DNA from: Novipirellula caenicola
GTDB taxonomy: Bacteria > Planctomycetota > Planctomycetia > Pirellulales > Pirellulaceae
DNA: 64,000 nucleotides
Assembly (NCBI RefSeq): GCF_039545035.1
Contig: NZ_BAABRO010000002.1
Location: 806,001-870,000 of the forward strand
Direction: 5' to 3'
The notes beneath the pieces were generated by a model that saw only the letters and a program-made list of their open reading frames with translations, made no database searches and was not told where the DNA came from. Shown piece after piece: positions 26,440 through 34,129 of the stretch. Every line of letters begins with the position of its first letter. Within the stretch, counting starts at the first letter, position 1. The position numbers were made by a program, and so were the translations under genes.

Positions 26440-27174
26440 TTAGCACCTTAGCCCGCACTGGGTCGCCGGCTCGATAAATGCCAACTGGACGTTGCCGTAC
26501 ACGCGGAGGTCCCATTCGCCTGGTGGCAATCGCGTCGCGTCAAACGTATCTTCGGTCTCGGCGACCAGCACGCTGCCGGGGGGCGCTTGCCGTAGCACTT
26601 GGTTGATCACGGCATTGAGCTTGTCGAGTTCTTCTTCCCACATCACATAGGGAGGCGACAAAAAGACGATCCAGGGGACGCCAATCTTGGGATCGTCGGG
26701 GTCTTCGGGAGCGACCAGCGAAGTTTCGCTCCAGCGGAATGCATCGCCCACCAGGACTTTCATTTTGGATTCGATGCCCAGCGATTTGCTGGTTTCGCGG
26801 ATATGCCCGGCGGCGCGATTGGATTGCTCGATCGCCACGGCTTCGACCGCGCCGCGGCTGATCGATTCGATTGCCAACGCTCCGGTGCCGGCAAACAAAT
26901 CGAATGCGATTGCCCCCCGAACGGCTCGTCCAAGAATATTGAACAGGTTCTCACGAACGCTATCTTTCATTGGCCGCGTGAACGCCTCGCCGTGATAAAA
27001 GATGTGGCGTCCTCGCATATCGCCGCCGATGACCCGCAATTTTGTCGCGTTGGCCTTGTTGCTTTTCAGCTCCGAGCGTGACCGTCCAGCGGATCGCGGT
27101 TTTCCAGAGCCACCGCGTGCGGAGGTGGAAGTGACGTTTTTCTTGCGTCGATTCGAATCATTGCGTTGTTTCAT
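26440..27174 (-). CDS. rsmD: 16S rRNA (guanine966-N2)-methyltransferase RsmD
   Basis: A 244-residue SAM-dependent methyltransferase acting on 16S rRNA in the small ribosomal subunit. The family order is clear: LRVIGGDMRGR, then TRPMKDSVRENLFNIL, the SAM loop AFDLFAGTGALAIESISRGA, VEAVAIEQSNRAA, and the catalytic motif FLSPPY. RsmD usually has DPPY; Ser is an accepted first residue in N6/N2-amino methyltransferases. An N-terminal extension of about 50 basic, Ser-rich residues precedes the domain. ATG 27174 is chosen over an upstream in-frame start because the extra residues fall in the divergent promoter region shared with the ABC permease gene. Confidence 0.92.
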   Translation of the reverse strand: MKQRNDSNRRKKNVTSTSARGGSGKPRSAGRSRSELKSNKANATKLRVIGGDMRGRHIFYHGEAFTRPMKDSVRENLFNILGRAVRGAIAFDLFAGTGALAIESISRGAVEAVAIEQSNRAAGHIRETSKSLGIESKMKVLVGDAFRWSETSLVAPEDPDDPKIGVPWIVFLSPPYVMWEEELDKLNAVINQVLRQAPPGSVLVAETEDTFDATRLPPGEWDLRVYGNVQLAFIEPATQCGLRC

Positions 27175-27317
27175 GCTGAAAAGTATAGCGGTGTCACCCT
27201 GGATTGCGGAAGTCGCGTGAAACCGCCTCCGATTGACGTTTACGCTAACCACCCTGTTGCTCTAGACTGCGAAGATTCAGGAAGGATGCCTGTAAATTCC
27301 CCGCCGAAGGAACGGCT

Positions 27318-28928
27318 ATGTATCGTTGGTTGCTCTGTTTTCGCTACTTGCGGACTCGTTATATCGCGTTAGCTTCGATCATCAGTGTCACGCTCGGCGT
27401 CGCCACGCTGATTGTGGTCAACAGTGTGATGGCGGGGTTTTCAGCCGAAATGCATGATCGGCTGCACGGTTTGGCGTCGGACATCCTGATCGAATGCCAC
27501 GCCAGCGGTGGGATGCCTGATCCCGAAGGGCATTTGCGCGAGATCAATAAGGTGTGTGGTGACCAAATCGCCGGCGCCTCGGTCAGCGTGCATGTCCCCA
27601 GTATGCTGGGGATCGATTTCAACGGGCAACAAATTGCCCGGCACGTCAATCTCGTCGGACTCGACCCCGAAACGTACAACACCGTCAGCCAGTTTGGGCA
27701 ATTCCTGCTGCACCCGGAAAACCAAACCGGCGTCAGCTTTGATCTTCGCGAAGACGGTTTTGCGCCGGACCGCGATGGCTTTCCTGCATCCGGATGGCGT
27801 TATCGCCGCGCCCGTGCCGCCTACGAAAAAGCGCTGCAGTTTGAACGTGACCGCATCGACGCTTTGAAAGCAAAACAAACTCAGCAGACCACGCCTCAAT
27901 TGGCCAGCGATAACACGTCCGCTGGTTCAGAACCCACGACTTCGCCAGCCGCAGCCCCGAGTCAGGATGAGCCGACGTTTTCGGCCGTCTTTTCGCCTGA
28001 ACTGCTACAAGACAGCGGTGGCGAAGCCCCCAAAGTATTCAATCCGGCCGAAGAGCAATATCCTGGCATCATCCTTGGGATTTCGACCTGCAGCAGCAAG
28101 ATGCGGGACGCCGACGATGTCGTTCGCGATCATTACTATTGCCGCCCTGGCGACGATGTACGGATGATGTTTCCAAATGCATCTGAGAACACCAAGGTCG
28201 TCAATCAAAAATTCACCGTTGTCGATTTGTATGAATCGGGTATGAGCGAATACGACAGCACGTTTGCGTTTTGTCGTCTCGATCAACTGCAAACGTTCCG
28301 GGGCATGATCGATCCGCAAACCGGAACCCGCAGCGTAACCACCATTCAATTAAAGCTGATCGAAGGTGCGAACTTGAACGAAGTGCGTGACGCGCTTCGT
28401 CGCCGCTTCCCACCAGACATGTTCGCCTACAACATCCAAACGTGGCGTGACATGCAAGGACCGCTGCTGGCTGCGGTGCGATTGGAAACCACGATCTTGA
28501 ATATCCTGCTGTTCTTGATCATCGCCGTTGCTGGATTCGGCATCCTGGCCACCTTCTTTATGATCGTGGTCGAAAAAACTCGCGACATCGGAACCTTGAA
28601 AGCGCTCGGAGCCTCGGGCAAGGGAGTGATGAGCATCTTTCTAAGCTACGGACTGCTGCTGGGGTTTGTCGGCAGTGGTGCGGGGCTGATCGGCGGATTG
28701 ATTTTTGTCAGCAAGATCAACGAGATTGCGGCGGTGATCGAAAAAGTCACCGGGCAAGAGGTCTTTGATCCGACCGTGTATTACTTCACCGAGATCCCCA
28801 CGATCATCCATCCGTTCACATTGTGCTGGGTGATGGCGGGAGCGGTTGCGATCGCGGCGCTTGCCAGCGTTTTGCCGGCACTGCGGGCCGCTCGTATGCA
28901 TCCGGTCAAAGCCCTTCGCTTCGAATAA
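27318..28928 (+). CDS. LolC/LolE-type ABC transporter permease
   Basis: A 536-residue inner-membrane protein of the FtsX/MacB permease type. One N-terminal transmembrane helix (ALASIISVTLGVATLIVVNSVMAGF) is followed by a periplasmic domain of about 370 residues, longer than in E. coli LolC. Three C-terminal helices follow at about 395-415, 440-465 and 505-525 (VRLETTILNILLFLIIAVAGFGIL, then TFFMIVVEKTRDIGTLKALGAS). AAGGA precedes the ATG. The partner ATPase gene lies 52 bp downstream. In other bacteria LolCDE moves lipoproteins to the outer membrane; only one permease gene is present here, which would imply a homodimer. A Gln/Thr/Ser-rich insert near residues 190-225 looks unstructured. Confidence 0.88.
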   Translation: MYRWLLCFRYLRTRYIALASIISVTLGVATLIVVNSVMAGFSAEMHDRLHGLASDILIECHASGGMPDPEGHLREINKVCGDQIAGASVSVHVPSMLGIDFNGQQIARHVNLVGLDPETYNTVSQFGQFLLHPENQTGVSFDLREDGFAPDRDGFPASGWRYRRARAAYEKALQFERDRIDALKAKQTQQTTPQLASDNTSAGSEPTTSPAAAPSQDEPTFSAVFSPELLQDSGGEAPKVFNPAEEQYPGIILGISTCSSKMRDADDVVRDHYYCRPGDDVRMMFPNASENTKVVNQKFTVVDLYESGMSEYDSTFAFCRLDQLQTFRGMIDPQTGTRSVTTIQLKLIEGANLNEVRDALRRRFPPDMFAYNIQTWRDMQGPLLAAVRLETTILNILLFLIIAVAGFGILATFFMIVVEKTRDIGTLKALGASGKGVMSIFLSYGLLLGFVGSGAGLIGGLIFVSKINEIAAVIEKVTGQEVFDPTVYYFTEIPTIIHPFTLCWVMAGAVAIAALASVLPALRAARMHPVKALRFE

Positions 28929-28980
28929 GAAAAAGGGTGTCCGACGCCTTTTTGCCCCTCCCTCCTCAGAAGACTCCCAC

Positions 28981-29703
28981 ATGAACGCTGAATTTGTCCT
29001 TCAAGCAAGCGGCATCTACAAGAGCTATCACAAAAACAAGATCGAAGTCCCCGTGCTTCGCGGCGTTGACGTCGATATCACCGCGGGCAAGATCAACGCG
29101 TTGGTGGGACGATCCGGCAGCGGCAAAAGCACGCTGATGCATCTGTTAGCTACATTGGACACCCCCGATGCCGGAGAGATCTATTTCCAAGGCAAGCGGA
29201 TCGACAACGCCTCGCGAGCCGAACGCGATTCGTATCGCAACCATGACATCGGAATCATTTTCCAGTTCTATCATTTGCTGCCCGAGTTGACGGCACTCGA
29301 AAACGTGTTGGCACCGATGATGATCAGCCAGAGTTTGTTGGGCTATTTCCGCAACCGCAAAGAAATTCGCCGCCGTGCCGAAGAGATGCTCGATCGCGTC
29401 GGGCTCGCCCACCGATCCACCCACCGTCCGGCGGAAATGAGTGGCGGAGAGATGCAGCGTGCGGCAATTGCCCGCGCGTTGATGACCGATCCTTCGCTGC
29501 TGCTTGCCGATGAGCCGACAGGGAACCTGGATACCGAAACAGGCGAATCGATCCTCAACTTGTTGGTGGATTTAAACCAACAAGAAAACCTGACAATCGT
29601 GATGATCACGCACGATGACGCGATCGCAGAAAAAGCAGACGTGTGCTATCGCATGCAAGATGGTCTGCTGGAAACCAGTCACGGCGTGCTACAAGCCGCT
29701 TGA
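28981..29703 (+). CDS. lolD: LolD-type ABC transporter ATP-binding protein
   Basis: A 240-residue ATPase with Walker A GRSGSGKST, Q-loop IIFQFYHLLPELTALENV, signature MSGGEMQRAAIARAL, Walker B LLLADEPTGNLD and the switch His in IMITHD. The LLPELTALENV stretch and ALMTDP are typical of the LolD/MacB group. It acts with the permease encoded immediately upstream. The start at 28981 fits the family; a longer frame overlapping the permease gene is not needed. The gene converges on the YTV-repeat gene with only 41 bp between stops. Confidence 0.92.
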   Translation: MNAEFVLQASGIYKSYHKNKIEVPVLRGVDVDITAGKINALVGRSGSGKSTLMHLLATLDTPDAGEIYFQGKRIDNASRAERDSYRNHDIGIIFQFYHLLPELTALENVLAPMMISQSLLGYFRNRKEIRRRAEEMLDRVGLAHRSTHRPAEMSGGEMQRAAIARALMTDPSLLLADEPTGNLDTETGESILNLLVDLNQQENLTIVMITHDDAIAEKADVCYRMQDGLLETSHGVLQAA

Positions 29704-29744
29704 AGAGCCCCCGATCAAATCGGCAACGAATTGTGACTGCCGAA

Positions 29745-31403
29745 TTAGGTTTCGCGAGCGTAGACGGGATTCCACTTGATCCGGAACCCTGCCTCGCTTG
29801 CGTTCAGTGACGGTGCCGGCAGCATTTCTTCGTCCTCGGGATCGATCGCCGAATCGGAACTCGAATCCGCGTCGTCGCTTGAATCGGTGTCGCTCGAGTT
29901 CGCATCGCTTGGCGAATTGGTGGGAGGGCCGATTTCGATACTCTTCAATCGCGTTTTGGGTTCGTCCATCTCGCTATCGTCCTTCGGCGGCGACAGCACC
30001 GAGTGACCGTTGGAATCTTCATCCGCCGGGCGACGTGCTTCGGTTGGTTGAGAATCCGATGGCGAGCTTACCGACGGAGTGGTGATGATCGGCGTGCTGC
30101 TGATCGTGCTTGGCACCGAGAATGACGAATAGCCGCTAACGATCGCGGGGCTAAACGGATCGTAGTAGGACAGCGGAACCCGCTGAACGACTTGTTTTGG
30201 TACCATACGTGTTTCGGTGTACGGCACATACTTTTGCATCGTCACAGGGCGACGGACTTTGTGAGTGTAGGCTTCCTGTTCGTAGTACTGCACTTCCACA
30301 GGCTCGCGCCGTGTTTCGTAGACCATGCGAGTCGTTTGCACTGGCACCTTTCGCACTTGTTCTTCGGCGACCCAGCGCTTTTGCTCAACGGGGACCTTGC
30401 GAGTGGTGGTTTCGGTGATCGGACGCTGAACGACCACAGGGATCTTGCGAACCTCGGTCGTGGGAACCATGCGAGTGGTTTGGACGGGGACGCTTTGCGT
30501 CACCATCTCGGTTTCCATGCGAGTCGTTTGGACGGGGACTTTTTGGGTCACAACTTCGGTTTGCATGCGTTGCACTTGAACCGGAACTTGCACCTGTTGC
30601 ACCTGAGGCACGTAGCTCGTCTGGGCGACTTGTTGTTGGATGTAGTTCGGCCGATACGCCATTTGGGTTTGCACAGTGGGTGGCGTGACCATCGGTGTGA
30701 CCGCATAGGCACCACGAACACGAGCAAAGATGCCTAGCGGACCTGGGGTTGCATACGCGTTTGGAATGTACTGAGTGCCATATTGCAGTTGGCCCGGCGT
30801 AACGACTTGCTGAGCAACATAGCCACCGGCATCGACGGTTTGCGTTTGCATCGTCGTGACAGGACGCAGCGTGGTGTACTGCTGAGTCTGCAGCTGTGTT
30901 TCGGTGACCGGTCGCTGAACCGCGTACTTTTGCTCGTAATACTGCGTTTCGGTAACGGGCCGCTGCACCGCGTACTGTTGTTGTTGATAGCTGGTTTCCA
31001 CGACGGGTTTATAGGTCGTGTACTGTTCTTCTCGCTCGGACGTTTCGGTCACGTAACGAGTTTGGGTTACGGTTTCATCGCGATACGAAGTCTCGACCAC
31101 GGGTTTCCAAAGCGTGTATCGCTCTTCGCGGTAATTGGTTTCGACGACCGGTTTGGCGACCTTGTATTCACGTTCCTCGGTCCGCGTCTTCAGCACCGGG
31201 CGATAACTTGTAACTTCCTCTTCGACGTAACTGGTTTCATAGGTCAGCCGAAACCGCTGAACCGTCTCGGGTTGCATGACGGTTTCGCACTGCAGCCGGT
31301 AAGTGGGTTCAAAACAGCACGCATCCTGAGCTTCCACATTCGCAGCCGACCAAGTCGAAGCGGTTGCGAACAGGAGAGTCGTTAAGAAGAGTCGTCGTTT
31401 CAT
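29745..31403 (-). CDS. YTV-repeat protein, secreted
   Basis: A 552-residue secreted protein. A signal peptide (MKRRLFLTTLLFATASTW, then SAANVEAQ) leads to a Cys-containing start (DACCFEPTYRLQC). Two repeat blocks follow. The first has about eight units of 18-20 residues built on Y-T-x-x-K/R-P-V-x-E-T (for example REERYTLWKPVVETSYRDE), matching the planctomycete YTV repeat. The second has units built on VPVQTTRMxTE. The C-terminal 110 residues are acidic and Ser/Asp-rich. The function of YTV proteins is not established; the pattern of alternating Tyr, Thr and charged residues suggests extended strands or a cell-wall role. ATG 31403 is chosen because it starts the signal peptide. Confidence 0.85.
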   Translation of the reverse strand: MKRRLFLTTLLFATASTWSAANVEAQDACCFEPTYRLQCETVMQPETVQRFRLTYETSYVEEEVTSYRPVLKTRTEEREYKVAKPVVETNYREERYTLWKPVVETSYRDETVTQTRYVTETSEREEQYTTYKPVVETSYQQQQYAVQRPVTETQYYEQKYAVQRPVTETQLQTQQYTTLRPVTTMQTQTVDAGGYVAQQVVTPGQLQYGTQYIPNAYATPGPLGIFARVRGAYAVTPMVTPPTVQTQMAYRPNYIQQQVAQTSYVPQVQQVQVPVQVQRMQTEVVTQKVPVQTTRMETEMVTQSVPVQTTRMVPTTEVRKIPVVVQRPITETTTRKVPVEQKRWVAEEQVRKVPVQTTRMVYETRREPVEVQYYEQEAYTHKVRRPVTMQKYVPYTETRMVPKQVVQRVPLSYYDPFSPAIVSGYSSFSVPSTISSTPIITTPSVSSPSDSQPTEARRPADEDSNGHSVLSPPKDDSEMDEPKTRLKSIEIGPPTNSPSDANSSDTDSSDDADSSSDSAIDPEDEEMLPAPSLNASEAGFRIKWNPVYARET

Positions 31404-31993
31404 GATTATTTTCGTTCGAAGGACGAAGTCACTGTATGGATCAGTCACTGCGTAGATCAGTCACTGTGTGGATCAACTGTATGGAGCTTTTGATGAGGGC
31501 ATGTCGGTACATTTTTTGTACCAATTCCGATCCAGGCGTGGTACTAGCACACCCCCGCAATCAATCGCATGTTTAGGTTCCACCTTCAAGAGTAGGCAAG
31601 ACTTGAGAAAAAAGTAGTCAAAACACCGAAAAAAACACACTTTTGCTCGCTGTGGCGACGGCTAAATTCGCCATTTATCCTGGTCTGTTTATTTGACGCT
31701 ACAACCGTTGCAAATTGGCAACGCACGTCCCCTAAGCCGCCAAAACCGGCACGATCACCCCAGTCCTCCTTGCTGTCTCAGTCGGGTGACCGTCGCACGG
31801 CTTTCCAAGCCGCCTGCGTGAGTCGCGCTGGATCGCCGCGGGCAGAGAGGGAATGATTCCCGTTTCGGGAAGCTGGAAGAGGATGGTGGGGACGCCCAGG
31901 CATCCGGGCGACGAACGGCTGCCGATAAAAATTCGGTGCCAACAAAAAAACGCCCCGCGAAACACATGGTCTCACGGGGCGTTTTCTTTTAAA
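31404..31993. other. Intergenic region, 590 bp
   Basis: Between the YTV gene and the tRNA, both on the minus strand. It contains an AT-rich stretch at 31600-31700 and the tRNA terminator at 31947-31985. No gene seen; the ORFs at 31730-31990 are mutually overlapping frames without family resemblance. Confidence 0.6.
31944..31985 (-). terminator. Intrinsic terminator after tRNA-Ser
   Basis: Stem aaaacgccccg (31947-31957) with cggggcgtttt (31975-31985), loop of 17 bases. On the minus strand it is followed by a T-run (a-run on plus, 31944-31950). It lies 9 bases after the tRNA 3' end. Confidence 0.85.
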
Positions 31994-32077
31994 GCGGAGG
32001 ACACGGGACTCGAACCCGCAACCCGTTTCCGGGCAACTGATTTCGAATCAGCCTGCTAGCCATTCGCTTATCCTCCG
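31994..32077 (-). tRNA. tRNA-Ser (anticodon CGA)
   Basis: Read on the minus strand: acceptor stem CGGAGGA paired with TCCTCCG. Anticodon arm GCTGA-TTCGAAA-TCAGT places CGA in the loop. A long variable arm with a CCCG-GAAA-CGGG stem is the mark of a class II (Ser/Leu) tRNA. The T arm carries GGGTTCGAGTCCC. CCA is not encoded. It reads UCG codons. Confidence 0.92.
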
Positions 32078-32183
32078 GCTCTGCGATTTTGATCGCTACG
32101 CGGTATATTCGCTTTGATTACGGTCTGCGTCAAGTGTGGCTGACGCTGCTATTTTGATTCCGATCCAATTTTACCGGCACGGC

Positions 32184-32603
32184 TTAACTGCGATCCGAAA
32201 CGACGATTCGATCGATGCCGGACGCAGCCCGGATTCGCTGCAGTTGATCCACGATGGTGGATTCGGACATCAACATCGATTCGATCTCGGCGGCTCGATC
32301 GTGAGACGAAGAAACCGTCACACTGCTACCGCCGGTTTGCCCAGGATCACTGACAGCGACTTCGACCGGCGGGTTCACGCCAATCCCGGCCGCCTCGAGC
32401 CGCGAACGGATCGCGGAGGCGACCTGATCGATCATCAAGCGCAGTTTCGATTCGCTGACGGGCTCGTCACTCGCCGAACCGCTCTGCAGCACTTCGTCGA
32501 ATCCGATCGCGTTGGACACGCCGCTAGCCAGTTCGCCAACCATTTGGCTGGCAAAACTTGCCGCTTCGATCGCGAGCCGCGCCGTGGTAATGGGGGAAGT
32601 CAA
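32184..32603 (-). CDS. Hypothetical small protein
   Basis: A 139-residue protein I do not recognise. It starts with a helical stretch (TTARLAIEAASFASQMVGEL), followed by a Ser/Glu-rich middle, a central VEVAVSDPG segment and a helical C-terminus (DRAAEIESMLMSESTIVDQLQRI). No signal peptide or membrane segment. Its stop-to-start context, 9 bp downstream of the small secreted protein gene on the same strand, suggests co-transcription. Codon use resembles the surrounding genes. Confidence 0.6.
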   Translation of the reverse strand: MTSPITTARLAIEAASFASQMVGELASGVSNAIGFDEVLQSGSASDEPVSESKLRLMIDQVASAIRSRLEAAGIGVNPPVEVAVSDPGQTGGSSVTVSSSHDRAAEIESMLMSESTIVDQLQRIRAASGIDRIVVSDRS

Positions 32604-32612
32604 TCGACTGTC

Positions 32613-32963
32613 TCAGTGCTTGTGTTCAGTGGTGAAGTGGAATTCTTTGAGCCATTTTTCCCACTTATGAGCGTCTTCGTGCGAATCCAGTTTCAATTCG
32701 TGCCATTCAGGGCAGCGATATTTGACGTCCAGGTGGCCGTTGTGCTGATCGGTTTTGACTTCGCAACCAAGCTTTTTAAGCGTTTTGGCGATCGTGTCGG
32801 CTTTCTTGGCATCGTGGATATGCTTTGCCTTCCAATCCTTCAATTGATAACGCACGATTTCGTTCGCGGGCGTCATCGTTGCCGCTGTGTGTGGCGGTTG
32901 TGCCGCCGAAACAACGGTGGGAAGCATGGTCAAAGCGACTGCGATCATGAACATTCGGAACAT
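32613..32963 (-). CDS. Small secreted protein, His/Lys-rich
   Basis: A 116-residue protein with a signal peptide (FMIAVALTMLPTVVSA) and a mature part of about 95 residues. The mature part reads as alternating helix and strand with KKADTIAKTLKKLGCEV, LDVKYRCPEWHELKLDSHEDAHKWEKWLKEF and the end HFTTEHKH. Two Cys residues (in GCEV and YRCPEW) could form a disulfide. The nine or so His residues, clustered in the C-terminal half, could bind metal, but this is inference. No family recognised. It precedes the hypothetical gene by 9 bp. Confidence 0.65.
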   Translation of the reverse strand: MFRMFMIAVALTMLPTVVSAAQPPHTAATMTPANEIVRYQLKDWKAKHIHDAKKADTIAKTLKKLGCEVKTDQHNGHLDVKYRCPEWHELKLDSHEDAHKWEKWLKEFHFTTEHKH

Positions 32964-33284
32964 CTGCGATCCTGCGTTGAAAGGAAGGAAATTGCTGTTG
33001 GGAGAGCAGCGAACGGACTCGGCCGACCGCGTTAGCGAAAACGGAGGGCAGCGTTTAGTAAAGAGTTTCGGGCTGCCGCGTCAAGGTGGTTTGGGACGGT
33101 CGCCACGCCCATCCCCCCGGACGGATTGAGCGGAGAGCCCCGCGTTTTGAAGCCACGCTCGCGAGAGCATGATTGCTTGTTGCCACGCTGGCCAGCGGGT
33201 GGATGGTTGCCACAGTGACGCAAATCTCTATTTTCGCGTGAAGCGAGCCACCCGAAAACCCTTCACCGCGTGCATTTGACGGAT
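32964..33284. other. Intergenic region, 321 bp
   Basis: Between two minus-strand genes. It must contain the promoter of the small secreted protein. I see no repeat, RNA gene or clear terminator. Confidence 0.5.
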
Positions 33285-33587
33285 CTACAGGTATTCGGAA
33301 ACCGGCAACACCAAGATTTTGCCGTCGCCGATGCGGCCAGTGCGGGTGACCGAAACGATTTTCTGCAAGATTTCTTCGCAGCGAGAATCATCGACCCACA
33401 GCGTGATTTCCACTTTAGGGACAAAGGCCTGCGAATATTCGGTTTCTTTGTATTCGTTCAAATAGCTCTTTTGGCGGCCGTAACCCTTGACTTCCATCAC
33501 GCTGAGGGCTTCCAGCGGGGCGCGACGCAGGCTCGCCAGCACTTGCTCGGCAAGATGGGGACGTACCGTGGTGATGATTTGTTTCAT
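33285..33587 (-). CDS. PII family nitrogen regulatory protein, shortened C-terminus
   Basis: A 100-residue PII signal protein, which senses ATP/ADP and 2-oxoglutarate and controls nitrogen assimilation. The T-loop is intact (VKGYGRQKSYLNEYKETEYSQAFVPKVEI) with Tyr51, the uridylylation site of GlnB. The C-terminal block TGRIGDGKILVLPV is present, but the protein stops at SEYL, about 11 residues before the usual RxRTG ending. The glnE gene, target of PII control in other bacteria, lies 29 kb away. Whether the short end is normal for this lineage or a late truncation cannot be told here. No ammonium transporter gene, the usual glnK partner, is adjacent. Confidence 0.9.
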   Translation of the reverse strand: MKQIITTVRPHLAEQVLASLRRAPLEALSVMEVKGYGRQKSYLNEYKETEYSQAFVPKVEITLWVDDSRCEEILQKIVSVTRTGRIGDGKILVLPVSEYL

Positions 33588-34129
33588 TCGAACGCCCTAG
33601 GACGTGGCATCGCATTGGACGACGTGTCGGCTTGCAAGCGTCCATCCTATGCCGGATTTTTCACGAGCGGTACCAGCGGACGCATTGCCGCGGGGCTAAA
33701 TGCGACAATTCTTTCCGTGGAATCACCGAAATCCGCCTCTTCCGCCGCCAGACCAGTGGGGGAAGGGCCGTGGTAGCGACGTCTTCTCCCGCTTATTTCT
33801 CAGACAACGGATCACGCCGGCCGTTTTGGCCGTCCCGGCGACGCATTTTTCTTATACAGTTTGCGCAAGTTTAGCGTAGCGGAAGTCGTCAAGACTTTCG
33901 TTCGGTGGCGACCGACCCCGATGCCAAACCGAGTGTTTTTTTGGGACCGATTCGCGAGTCCTCGATTTCGTGCGTCGGATGCGGGGCGATTGGTTACCCG
34001 TTGGTTGGCTTTGGTCCTATAATTGAGCTGAGCAGATTCAGCAGCGAGGGGGACCCGGGCCGTGCGGCTCTGGAAATCGTAGACCCGTGGCGACTTTGGA
34101 GTCTTTCGTCGATTGATGGAAAAGCAGCA
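33588..34129. other. Intergenic region, 542 bp
   Basis: Between divergent PII and NfeD genes. It holds the short repeat at 33872-33903. The 75 codons in frame before the NfeD ATG (33905-34129) lack family resemblance, so I do not include them in that gene. Confidence 0.5.
33872..33903. repeat. Copy D, outer block of the modular palindromic repeat
   Basis: Contains AGCGTAGCGGAAGTCG, identical to 26024-26039, followed by TCAAGACTTTCGTTCG, which resembles the arms flanking copies B2 and C. Only this outer part is present. Confidence 0.7.
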
